Source of the DNA: Phormidium tanganyikae FI6-MK23
GTDB taxonomy: Bacteria; Cyanobacteriota; Cyanobacteriia; Leptolyngbyales; Leptolyngbyaceae
Direction: 5' to 3'
Assembly (NCBI GenBank): GCA_019359175.1
Contig: JAHHHU010000023.1
Coordinates: forward strand, 1 to 64,000
Length of the DNA: 64,000 nucleotides
Made by a program: the position numbers and the translations under genes
Shown here: positions 1 through 6,950 of the stretch, piece after piece
How positions within the stretch are numbered: the stretch's first letter is position 1
How the letters are laid out: every line of letters starts with the position of its first letter
Notes under the pieces: generated by a model
The model's database searches: none
What the model was told of the DNA's origin: nothing
The model's input: only the letters and a program-made list of their open reading frames with translations

Positions 1-117
1 ACTCAACTGCAAACGAAAGTGGACACGCTGATTGCCGATTTAACCGCAGAAACCGTTGCTTCTGTAACTGGCTTTAGCTTTATCGTAGATGCACTATCTG
101 TCGCTGGTATTTTTTGA
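1..117 (+). CDS. C-terminal end of an unrecognised protein (partial)
   Basis: An open frame enters from the left edge of the window in frame 1 and ends at a TGA at 115-117, giving 38 residues. The tail reads as ordinary coding sequence (TQLQTKVDTLIADL, then SFIVDALSVAGIF), with a short amphipathic helix followed by a hydrophobic end. No start is present, so product and length cannot be given. Confidence 0.4.
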   Translation, partial: TQLQTKVDTLIADLTAETVASVTGFSFIVDALSVAGIF

Positions 118-141
118 TTTGGTATCATATCCTCGTTGCGG

Positions 142-558
142 TCATGGCAAAATCTCGCAAGCTGGAACAACTCCTCGCTCAACTTGAACCCGTGCGGCGC
201 GATCCTCATGCGCCAGAGTCCACGATCGTTCTTCGCGATCTGCTTGCCTGATTTCTGCGTGGATACCAGGTAGTGACGCTTCAAACGCTGCAACCTGTTC
301 ATCCAGCGAAGCGATCTCTGCCTCGATCGCCCGCCGCGCCGCTTCATCAGATTCGAGCGCCGCCCGCTGATCGAGTTCCAGTAAAACCGCTTCAAGCCGG
401 GAAATCTCAGATTGAGCCGCGAGACGTTTCTGAAGATGATCGGCTAATTCTACGGTCGCGACGGTGCTTTGGTCGATCGATAAAAGCTCTCGCAGTTCGG
501 ATAGATGCCGCTAGATCGGTTCCCGGTCTGTTGGTTTGCTTAAGGTTTTCTGTGTCAT
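142..558 (-). pseudogene. Small coiled-coil protein gene with an in-frame TAG
   Basis: Starting at the ATG at 558-556, the minus strand reads 15 codons (MTQKTLSKPTDREPI), then a TAG at 511-513. It continues in the same frame for another 122 codons to a TGA at 142-144. The second part is a convincing acidic coiled coil rich in Glu, Ala, Leu and Arg (for example LADHLQKRLAAQSEISRLEA). The simplest reading is a ~138-residue gene broken by one nonsense change; reinitiation after the stop is possible. It follows the 569-814 gene by about 10 bases on the same strand, so the two probably formed an operon. Function unknown. Confidence 0.45.
144..251 (+). pseudogene. Short ORF resembling the N-terminus of a HEAT-repeat-like protein
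   Basis: An ATG at 144 opens 35 codons (begins MAKSRKLEQLLAQLEPVRRD) and stops at 249-251. The wording resembles the start of cyanobacterial helical-repeat proteins, which run on much further, so this would be a 5' fragment. It lies antisense to the end of the minus-strand coiled-coil frame at 142-558, and only one of the two is likely to be genuine here. Family assignment is recall only. Confidence 0.3.
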
Positions 559-568
559 GCGATCGCCC

Positions 569-814
569 TCAGCGAATGTACGTTGTGGTTGACTTGAAGG
601 TTTTGAACTGTCCAGCCTGAAGCTTGCCGCGATCTTTGATGCCTTTGTCAACAATTTTCGTGATTCGCTCCGGTGGCAACATTCGAGCGCTGGCATCGCA
701 TTTGATTTGATAGCAGCCCTCGGAATGTGCCACGCGGCGAGCGGTCTTTCTCTTCAAAAAACTGCATCTAGTATCTGATGTAGTAAAAATCGACATCCTG
801 TGTCGTCGATTCAT
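569..814 (-). CDS. Small basic hypothetical protein
   Basis: An 81-residue frame (75 if the second ATG at 796 is used), basic and mixed in composition, with CSFLKRKTARRVAHSEGC and MLPPERITKIVDKGIKDRG. It reads like a real small protein rather than an antisense shadow, and it is followed 10 bases later by the broken coiled-coil gene on the same strand. No domain is recognised. The start is ambiguous: neither ATG has a strong ribosome-binding site, and the upstream one overlaps the divergent frame at 813. Confidence 0.4.
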   Translation of the reverse strand: MNRRHRMSIFTTSDTRCSFLKRKTARRVAHSEGCYQIKCDASARMLPPERITKIVDKGIKDRGKLQAGQFKTFKSTTTYIR

Positions 815-1130
815 GTTTCAAAAGTTGACCACTTTTTACCATCGTGTTTCTCGCATTGTGGCAGTGAGTGTCGATGCTGCTTCTTTACAACGTAGTAGCG
901 TCCAGCTCGTTAAATCTGAAACTCGAAAAAAGATGGTAAAACCCGTTAAAACTCTAAACGACTTGCTACTTTCCGGCTCTATTGAACTTGGGATGTTTGT
1001 TGCCCTTCACACTGGCGACCCTTCGCAAGTTGCTATCGCTAAAGGTGTTGTGGACGCGCTCTACGCAGTTGGGCAACGCATTGAAAAACGCACTGAACAA
1101 AAACCCTGCGAAATGCCTGCGAAACGCTAA
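813..1130 (+). CDS. Hypothetical small protein, plasmid-like context
   Basis: A frame of 105 codons; an internal ATG at 933 would give 65 residues (MVKPVKTLNDLLLSGSIELG). The C-terminal part is a plausible small helical domain (HTGDPSQVAIAKGVVDALYA) with a basic, Glu-rich tail. The start at 813 would overlap the divergent gene at 814, so 933 may be the true start. No family is recognised. Confidence 0.4.
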   Translation: MFQKLTTFYHRVSRIVAVSVDAASLQRSSVQLVKSETRKKMVKPVKTLNDLLLSGSIELGMFVALHTGDPSQVAIAKGVVDALYAVGQRIEKRTEQKPCEMPAKR

Positions 1131-1509
1131 AAATATCGGTCGGACCTAAGACCCGACCAGTACAGCGCGATCGTATTTCAAAACAAAACCCCGCACTTCT
1201 AAACGGAAGCGCGGGGATTGTGGCGATTAACCGTAATAATCCGTAACTATCCGTAAACAAAAATGCTTATTAACCTTGATTAACCTTGATTAACCTTGAT
1301 TAAATCTACCGATATCGAACGCGATCGCACTTTCTTAGTTGCGGGCGGAAGCATTGCTCAGATAACGCCGCAATCGCCCACTACGGCTTAAAGATAGGTT
1401 TTCCGACATTTCCCCGGCGAGGGGACGATTGCGCTTCTTAGTTGCGGGTGGAAGGGGAGCGCGATCTTATTTGGTGAGATTGCGGGTGAATTTGGAGAAT
1501 TCTCCAGTT
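1131..1509. repeat. Non-coding region with 10-bp phased repeats and a 20-bp direct repeat
   Basis: There is no convincing gene here. CCGTAA-headed units start at 1231, 1241 and 1251; three exact copies of TAACCTTGAT follow at 1271-1300. All are spaced by ten bases, one helical turn. Further on, TTCTTAGTTGCGGGCGGAAG at 1332-1351 recurs with one change at 1435-1454. Phased AT-rich repeats resemble iterons or a DNA-bending region at a replication origin or partition site. No Rep gene is adjacent, so the role is open. Confidence 0.55.
1189..1216 (-). terminator. Rho-independent terminator, minus strand
   Basis: The arms CCCCGC and GCGGGG extend into CTTC/GAAG with one mismatched pair, around a six-base loop. 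Read on the minus strand, the stem is followed by TTTTGTTTTG, the expected T-rich tail. It would end transcripts of the minus-strand gene at 1510-1833. Confidence 0.6.
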
Positions 1510-1833
1510 TTACAATCCCCAATACACATCAAACTCAGCATTTCCCAGAACATCGTATTCGGTGAGTCGTCCGCCCTGATGCAAGACGTAGCGCCGCTTT
1601 CCGTTGGGATGACAGCAGAAAATCGTATCGCCCAAACTGCCGTCAATGCAGCGATCGATTAAATCTTTGGGTTCTAAATCCAAAGATTCAGAATCCCATT
1701 GCTGGATAAATAATTCTCTGAATCGCTTCAAACTCAGGTTAGAAGGGCGATCGTCGCTGTAGACAGGCTGACTAACCATCATGATCGGTTTCTGCCCTGG
1801 CTTGGGCGTGTAATAAGATGTAGCTTGCTGCAT
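1510..1833 (-). CDS. Conserved-looking hypothetical protein, 107 aa
   Basis: A complete 107-residue frame beginning MQQATSYYTPKPGQKPIMMV and ending in aromatic residues (NAEFDVYWGL). It has a balanced globular composition, with LSLKRFRELFIQQWDSES followed by a C-rich turn DTIFCCHPNGKRRYVLHQGG. No transmembrane segment or signal peptide is seen. A strong terminator lies downstream at 1189-1216. The family is not recognised. Confidence 0.55.
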   Translation of the reverse strand: MQQATSYYTPKPGQKPIMMVSQPVYSDDRPSNLSLKRFRELFIQQWDSESLDLEPKDLIDRCIDGSLGDTIFCCHPNGKRRYVLHQGGRLTEYDVLGNAEFDVYWGL

Positions 1834-1878
1834 AGCTTGTAATTCATTTTGTAGTCGCGATACTACAATTTTAATAAG

Positions 1879-1919
1879 CCCCGTCGATCAACTGCTCACC
1901 AGAAGCGCGATCGACGGGG
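1879..1919. terminator. Perfect 11-bp hairpin, probable terminator
   Basis: CCCCGTCGATC at 1879-1889 is the exact reverse complement of GATCGACGGGG at 1909-1919. The plus strand continues TTTCGCTTTGG and the minus strand continues CTTATTAAAATT, so either direction could be served. The likelier user is minus-strand transcription coming from the tRNA/2359-3048 side. Confidence 0.5.
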
Positions 1920-1976
1920 TTTCGCTTTGGGTTGGGGAATTCTGCCCATTCTGAAGTCGATCGTTTGTCTGAGCGA

Positions 1977-2204
1977 TTTCTGTGTGTTCCCCTTATGGGA
2001 TAAGGATCTGAAAGTTATATTCAGTAGGGGGAACACACAGAAAAACATGCGGCATCTTATTTCGGTATTCACAGCTTTCTATGGGGTATTTACTTCCCTA
2101 AAAAGCTGTGAATACGGCATCAGATCCGCAGTCCCATCTATTCGATTGTTTTTAGGTTCTAGCTCAGATTTAGCTCATTCCCCCAATTGGGAGGCTAGAA
2201 CCTA
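1977..2204. repeat. Three consecutive long inverted repeats (hairpin array)
   Basis: Arms: TTTCTGTGTGTTCCCC (1977-1992) with its complement at 2028-2043; GTATTCACAGCTTT (2065-2078) with 2102-2115; TAGGTTCTAGC (2153-2163) with 2194-2204. All are perfect, of 16, 14 and 11 bp, with loops of 23 to 35 bases. The three stems differ in sequence. The last one abuts the tRNA-Phe fragment. No convincing gene is present between 1834 and 2204. Confidence 0.7.
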
Positions 2205-2252
2205 TGCCAGGAACGAGACTTGAACTCGTGACACGAGGATTTTCAGTCCTCA
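2205..2252 (-). tRNA. 3' half of tRNA-Phe(GAA), a probable integration-site remnant
   Basis: On the minus strand the sequence has a five-base anticodon stem GAGGA/TCCTC around the loop CTGAAAA (anticodon GAA). It continues through variable loop GTGTC, T arm ACGAG-TTCAAGT-CTCGT, and acceptor 3' strand TCCTGGC plus A at 2205. This matches the cyanobacterial tRNA-Phe 3' half. The expected D arm and acceptor 5' strand are missing above 2252, so the gene is not functional. Site-specific integrases commonly recombine in tRNA 3' halves. The fragment is therefore best read as an att site, with the element lying to its right. Confidence 0.7.
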
Positions 2253-2358
2253 ACTCAATACTTGCTATGTAAGGGTTTCAGCCTTCAGTTTTGACCTTTC
2301 CCCCAGTTTTCCCCCAATTCTTACTTTTTTGGGTATTGTTAGGGATTTTTGACAATTT

Positions 2359-3048
2359 TTAGAGTGCTAACTTCCACGATCGAATTTCAGATAACGCGAT
2401 CGCAGCCTCCTCTTCGGTGACTTTAGGCAATCGATTTGTAACGTATTCTTCACATAAGCCTGTGAGTTGGCTAAATTCTGCTTCGATGCCGTCAAGCAAC
2501 TGAGGCACGATCGAACTTACCTGCCAGTCTCGATCCCAAAAAATTCGGTCAGCAAGATCTTCGATAATTTCTTCCCATAAATCGAGATCAGGGGAGCGAT
2601 CGCTGAAATCAGCTTCTTGCTCTCGCTCTCCGTATTCCTCAACCGCAGACTCCCAACGAGGTCGGACAAATTCTTCAAAGGCTTTCCAGAGCGATCGGCG
2701 ATAAGCATATTTCAGATCTTCCTCATCCTCTGACCATTCATCCTCTTCTGAAATCTCTTCCTCCAATCGCATCTTTAGGTAAGCGAAAGGAAAGTAAGCG
2801 CCTGCTTCAAGAACATTGGTCAGTTCTGGAGCTTCGACTTCTGGTTTCAGGAGCGCGGACAGACATTGATGGAGAATGACCACTTTTTGGGGGAAAGTTG
2901 CAGAATCAAAGATGCGATCGCCTGTTTTAACATCTAGCTCGTCGCCTATGACTTCGATGTAATCGATCACATCCTGCATCGTGGTCAGATAAAGTTCTGC
3001 CTCAACGCCTTGGAGCGATCGTATTCCTAAACTGGTTCGCCAAACCAT
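2359..3048 (-). CDS. Acidic hypothetical protein, 229 aa
   Basis: A complete gene starting MVWRTSLGIRSLQGVEAELY. It is strongly acidic, with a Glu/Asp cluster (EISEEDEWSEDEED) in the middle, and then Trp-rich helices (LWKAFEEFVRPRWESAVEEY). No catalytic motif, signal peptide or membrane segment is visible. It sits just inside the presumed att site, so it may be cargo of an integrated element. The family is not recognised. The direct repeats TTCCCCCA between the tRNA fragment and this gene (near 2180, 2298 and 2308) could be integrase arm sites. Confidence 0.6.
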   Translation of the reverse strand: MVWRTSLGIRSLQGVEAELYLTTMQDVIDYIEVIGDELDVKTGDRIFDSATFPQKVVILHQCLSALLKPEVEAPELTNVLEAGAYFPFAYLKMRLEEEISEEDEWSEDEEDLKYAYRRSLWKAFEEFVRPRWESAVEEYGEREQEADFSDRSPDLDLWEEIIEDLADRIFWDRDWQVSSIVPQLLDGIEAEFSQLTGLCEEYVTNRLPKVTEEEAAIALSEIRSWKLAL

Positions 3049-3164
3049 TCTTAGTCCCCAAATATCCCCTTCTATTTTCTACGATCGCAACCATTAGGTG
3101 AAACTGCCCCTTCATTCAACCCAAGTGAGCTAAATTTCCCGGATTGCTTGTAGAGTCGAAGTCT

Positions 3165-3317
3165 ATGTCAGTCAAATTTGACACGCGACCAGAAGGCAAA
3201 ACGGAAACAACAGGCAAAGGCACAAGAATCGAAGAAATAAGCCGAGCGATCGCAACGAGAGTACGGGTATCAAACTTTATATTTTTGATCTTGGCAACTC
3301 TAAAGCAGAACGGTTAG
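3165..3317 (+). CDS. Possible 50-aa leader ORF before the NACHT gene
   Basis: An ATG at 3165 opens 50 codons (MSVKFDTRPEGKTETTGKG) with a hydrophobic patch near the end (SNFIFLILATLKQNG). It ends 29 bases before the NACHT start. It has no recognised domain and may be chance. Confidence 0.2.
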   Translation: MSVKFDTRPEGKTETTGKGTRIEEISRAIATRVRVSNFIFLILATLKQNG

Positions 3318-3346
3318 CTTATTTTTGTCTGTCTAGAGGTTGCCCC

Positions 3347-5629
3347 GTGATCCCAATTGATTTGAGCATCCTGATTCAAGCGATGACTGGCATTGTTAAT
3401 CCGACTGAAATGGTTCGGAACAAACTTGCCCGGAACGAGACGGTGATTCGGTTGCTCAGACAGTTCAACCTCAGCCCAGATAGCCCACCTGCCGATTTTG
3501 GTGGAGTATACGCCTATACGCTTGTGGAGTTTGGTGTCGGAAAACCTCAAGTCGTGCTGGAATTGTTTCGTCAGCCTGAGATTCGGCAAGCGTTTCAAGA
3601 TGCTTGGGAAGAGGATAGTTTCTCAGTGTTGTTGAAAACGGGGGATCAGTTTCTAGCGAGTGCAGCGCTGGGGGATGAACTTCGCGCTCTGGGTATCGAT
3701 GCGCGGCAAGAGTTTTACCAGTTCGCAGCAGTGTTTATTGCGATCGCGAAACGGACTCGAACGCCTGGAGATGTTTTGGCGGCTCATCAATTCAACTCGT
3801 TGCATCGTCAAATTGCTCAAGTGCAGGAACGGTTGGAGCGGTTGCCGACCATTGAAGGAATTCGGACAGAAATGGCAAGACTTACTGCACAATCAGGGCT
3901 TGCTTTACCCGCAGCTTCTGGGTCTGAGCAATGTAGTGCCTTTGCTCTGGCTCAACAGATGCGCGGCTGGTTTGAAACGTTAGGCTATCGATTCGAGGCG
4001 TATGAGCTTTGGCAGGCAAGTGCGTTTGAGTGGATTATCAATATTCCGGTCAGACGGGGGAGATACGATCGGATCTTAGTTCGGGGCATTGAAGGAGAAG
4101 CTGAACTTCGGGACGTGATGACATTGCAGCAATCAGTTGAAGTGCAACAAACCGATGAAGGGTGGCTGGTGACTTCTCGCCGGATTAGTCGGGCGGCTCG
4201 TGATGCAGTGGAGCAACCAGAGAATCGGCATTTAGACTGCTACACTTTTGATGAATTGGTCGATTTAGATGCTGACTTCACGGGCTACATTGAGTGGTTG
4301 GAAGCCGAAATTAAACGGCGCAAGATTGACACGCGCTATGTGCCGCTTGCCTGTACAAAGGAGGAGATTGACCCTGACACGCAGCAACGGTTAGGCATGA
4401 GTCAGTACGATGAGCGGGATGGGTGGATTGATGGCTACCTCGATCGCTGGCTAGATGATCCTGTGAAGGAACATATCTCGATTTTGGGAGAGTTTGGCAC
4501 AGGTAAAACCTGGGTAGCGTTTCATTATGCCTGGATTGCTCTGCAACGCTACCAGGAGGCGAAAGAGCGAGGGGTGCAGCGTCCTCGATTGCCGCTTGTG
4601 ATTACATTACGAGATTATGCCAAAGCGCTGAACGTCGAAAATGTTCTAGCTGGATTCTTTTTCACTCAGCACAATATTCGGCTCAATAGCGAAGTGTTTG
4701 ATCAACTGAATCGCATGGGCAAGCTGGTGATGATTTTCGATGGCTTCGATGAGATGGCAGCGAAGGTTGATAAGCAGCAGATGATCAACAACTTCTGGGA
4801 ACTGGCAAAGGTAGTGGTTCCTGGGGCGAAGGTAATTCTGACCTGTCGGACGGAGCATTTCCCAGATGCAAGAGAAGGACGAGCATTATTAAATGCAGAG
4901 CTACAAGCGTCAACGGCAAGCTTGACGGGAGAAACCCCGCAGTTCGAAGTGCTAGAGCTTGAGAAATTTAATGATGAGCAAATCCGACGAGTGATGTCGT
5001 TCCAGGCATCCGAGCAAACGATCGAGCAAGTGATCAGCAATTCTCAGTTGTTGGATCTGGCTCGTCGTCCGGTGATGACCGAGTTGATCTTGGAAGCCTT
5101 GCCCGATATTGAAGCGGGAAAACCTGTGGATATGTCGCGAGTGTATTTGTATGCGGTGCGACGCAAAATGGAGCGGGATATCAAAGCCGAGCGCACGTTT
5201 ACGTCCTTAGCGGATAAGCTGTATTTCTTGTGTGAGTTGTCGTGGGAGATGTTGTCGAGCGATCTCATGAGTTTGAACTATCGCGAGTTTCCCGATCGGA
5301 TTCGTCGCTTGTTTGGCTCTACGGTGCAAGAAGAGAAGGATCTTGACCACTGGCATTATGACATGATGGGTCAGACGATGCTGATTCGGAATGCGGGGGG
5401 GGACTATACTCCAGCGCATCGATCGCTCTTAGAATTCTTTGTGGCTTACAAATTTGCGGCTGAGTTGGGTGCTTTGGCTCCTGATTTTCTGGAGTTAGCA
5501 AAAGCACAATCTCATACGGATAACTTATCAGCGCCACAAAACTATGCTTGGTCAAGCTATTACCAACGCGAAGTTAGCATCGATCAAAGGGATAGCCTAG
5601 TGGCTAGTCAATCAGGAATTGAGGGATAG
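3347..5629 (+). pseudogene. NACHT STAND NTPase with Mrr-like domain, 3'-truncated by IS
   Basis: Residues 1-190 are a helical N-terminal region. Residues ~200-320 look like an Mrr-type restriction-endonuclease fold (WFETLGYRFEAY, then DEGWLVTSRRISRAARDAVE), but the usual catalytic Q/E-x-K strand reads ILVRGIEGEA, so cleavage activity is doubtful. The NACHT NTPase follows, with Walker A GEFGTGKTW near 380, Walker B LVMIFDGFDEM near 460, and sensor VILTCRTEHF. The frame runs into an IS630 remnant at 5598, and its last residues (VASQSGIEG) are IS-derived. The C-terminal sensor region usual for such proteins is missing. The frame beyond the IS (from 6081) does not read as a clear continuation. 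Intact copies are predicted intracellular immune sensors. Confidence 0.75.
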
Positions 5630-6080
5630 AGACGCTTGAGCTTAATCCGGGCATCCTGGGTGGTGAAGCGCCAATCGACAGGTGAAGATTGAGCATTGCG
5701 AGATCGCTGCCACGCCTCAACTTCTGAAGTGAGTGTTTCTTTGTCGGGAATACGACGATCTAAACATTGACGTGCCAACACACTCAACTCCAGTTCAGCC
5801 ATGTTCAGCCAACTACCATGCTTTGGGGTGTAGTAGAACTCCAGACGGTCGAGAATGCGACGGGCTTCTTTAGGGGCAAATGCTTTGTACAACGAAGCGT
5901 TGGCACGTCAATGTTTAGATCGTCGTATTCCCGACAAAGAAACACTCACTTCAGAAGTTGAGGCGTGGCAGCGATCTCGCAATGCTCAATCTTCACCTGT
6001 CGATTGGCGCTTCACCACCCAGGATGCCCGGATTAAGCTCAAGCGTCTCTATCCCTCAATTCCTGATTGACTAGCCACTA
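5598..6080. mobile_element. Palindromic IS630 remnant (two 3' ends head to head)
   Basis: The left part (5600-5898, minus strand) is the 3' end of an IS630-family transposase gene (the DDE glutamate lies in WLNMAELELS), with the end CTAGTGGCTAGTCAATC. The right part (5899-6078, plus strand) repeats the last ~180 bases in the opposite orientation, ending GATTGACTAGCCACTAG. The arms are identical by eye. TA dinucleotides at 5598-5599 and 6079-6080 are the expected target duplication. The same sequence ends the full copy at 46663-47865, the likely source. It has no transposase of its own. Confidence 0.85.
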
Positions 6081-6194
6081 GTTCTGTTCTACCGTGAGGG
6101 ACGCTCGGCTTCCGTAAAGTTTCACAATTTCTGTAGAAAATCGCACAGGGGGAATGAGGAGTGCGATCGCGCAGTGCAGCGAAGCTTTCGTCCC

Positions 6195-6239
6195 CTAGGA
6201 TTCCTCGTTCTGAAGTTGTTGGAGGAGCAAATATTTCAT
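6195..6239 (-). pseudogene. 3'-terminal relic of a TIR/TPR-like gene
   Basis: On the minus strand the frame reads LLQQLQNEES and then a TAG. It matches the last residues of the TIR-NB-ARC-TPR protein at 6951-9563 (LLQQLQNKES). The matching bases extend only a few tens of nucleotides. It looks like the leftover end of a second, deleted copy. Confidence 0.5.
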
Positions 6240-6300
6240 GGAGTAGAGCGACCGCGACAGTCAGACAGGAGTAAAATCAAGAAATGTTCTGGATCGTGTC

Positions 6301-6564
6301 ATGAATACTCGTCAAGAATTGCTATCGACTATTGAGCAACTATCTGAAGAGCAATTGTCTTCACTACTTGACTTAGCCCGATCGTTGACACAAGCAGGCT
6401 CTTCGCTTGATCGTCGGACATTTTTGAGATTACCTGCTGAAGAGCGCGATCGTATTTTGGCTGAACAGGCTGAGTTCGTTGCTGCCGAGTTTCAACCAGG
6501 GTCGGAAGGGATGGAATGGGTGGAGCAGTATGTAGAGGATGAGGATTGGGATGATGAGCAATGA
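6301..6564 (+). CDS. Antitoxin of a MazF/PemK-type pair
   Basis: An 87-residue acidic protein (MNTRQELLSTIEQLSEEQLS; C-terminus YVEDEDWDDEQ) directly upstream of, and overlapping, a MazF-like toxin. Helical N-terminus plus acidic C-terminal tail is the usual layout for an antitoxin whose tail wraps the toxin. No clear AbrB, RHH or HTH fold is visible, so the DNA-binding type is not assigned. It would neutralise the endoribonuclease and probably autoregulate the pair. The assignment rests mainly on position. Confidence 0.7.
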   Translation: MNTRQELLSTIEQLSEEQLSSLLDLARSLTQAGSSLDRRTFLRLPAEERDRILAEQAEFVAAEFQPGSEGMEWVEQYVEDEDWDDEQ

Positions 6565-6922
6565 ACCGCGACGGGGCGAAGTGTGGCGAGTGCAGTTTAA
6601 TCCGACACGCGGGGATGAAATTCAGAAAACTCGCCCTGCGATCGTGGTCAGTGCGGATGGTTTGACGAGATTGCAGTTGCGTTTGGTGATTCCGTTGACA
6701 GGGTGGAAGCCAGGCTTTACGAATTTGACTTGGTTAGTTCAGATTGATCCATCTTCTGATAATGGTTTACAGAAAGTCTCAGCCGCAAATCCTTTGCAGA
6801 CTCGTTCTGTGTCTCTAGAACGCTTTGTGGAAAGGCTAGGCGTTTTGGATGAAGTGCTTCTGGATGAGGTTGTACTGGCATTGGGAATTGTTGTGAGATA
6901 TCCATTGCGATCGCAAGCTTGA
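6551..6922 (+). CDS. MazF/PemK-family endoribonuclease toxin
   Basis: The N-terminus has the family signature PRRGEVWRVQFNPTRGDEIQ followed by KTRPAIVVSADGL, and then a PL-T strand (LVIPLTGWKPG) and a later Q-R-S segment (LQTRSVSLERF). These are hallmarks of MazF/PemK/ChpB mRNA interferases, which cleave mRNA at short sequences. Of the possible starts I prefer ATG 6551 or 6554, overlapping the antitoxin by about 11-14 bases. This implies translational coupling. The length of ~123 residues is slightly above the usual ~110. It converges on the TIR gene, whose stop is 28 bases away. Confidence 0.88.
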   Translation: MMSNEPRRGEVWRVQFNPTRGDEIQKTRPAIVVSADGLTRLQLRLVIPLTGWKPGFTNLTWLVQIDPSSDNGLQKVSAANPLQTRSVSLERFVERLGVLDEVLLDEVVLALGIVVRYPLRSQA

Positions 6923-6950
6923 TCGCTGTGCATCTAAGAGCGATCGCTGC

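Noticed and set aside
1927-2223. 98-codon plus-strand frame
   Set aside because: It runs through the three hairpins and the tRNA fragment and has no protein-like composition.
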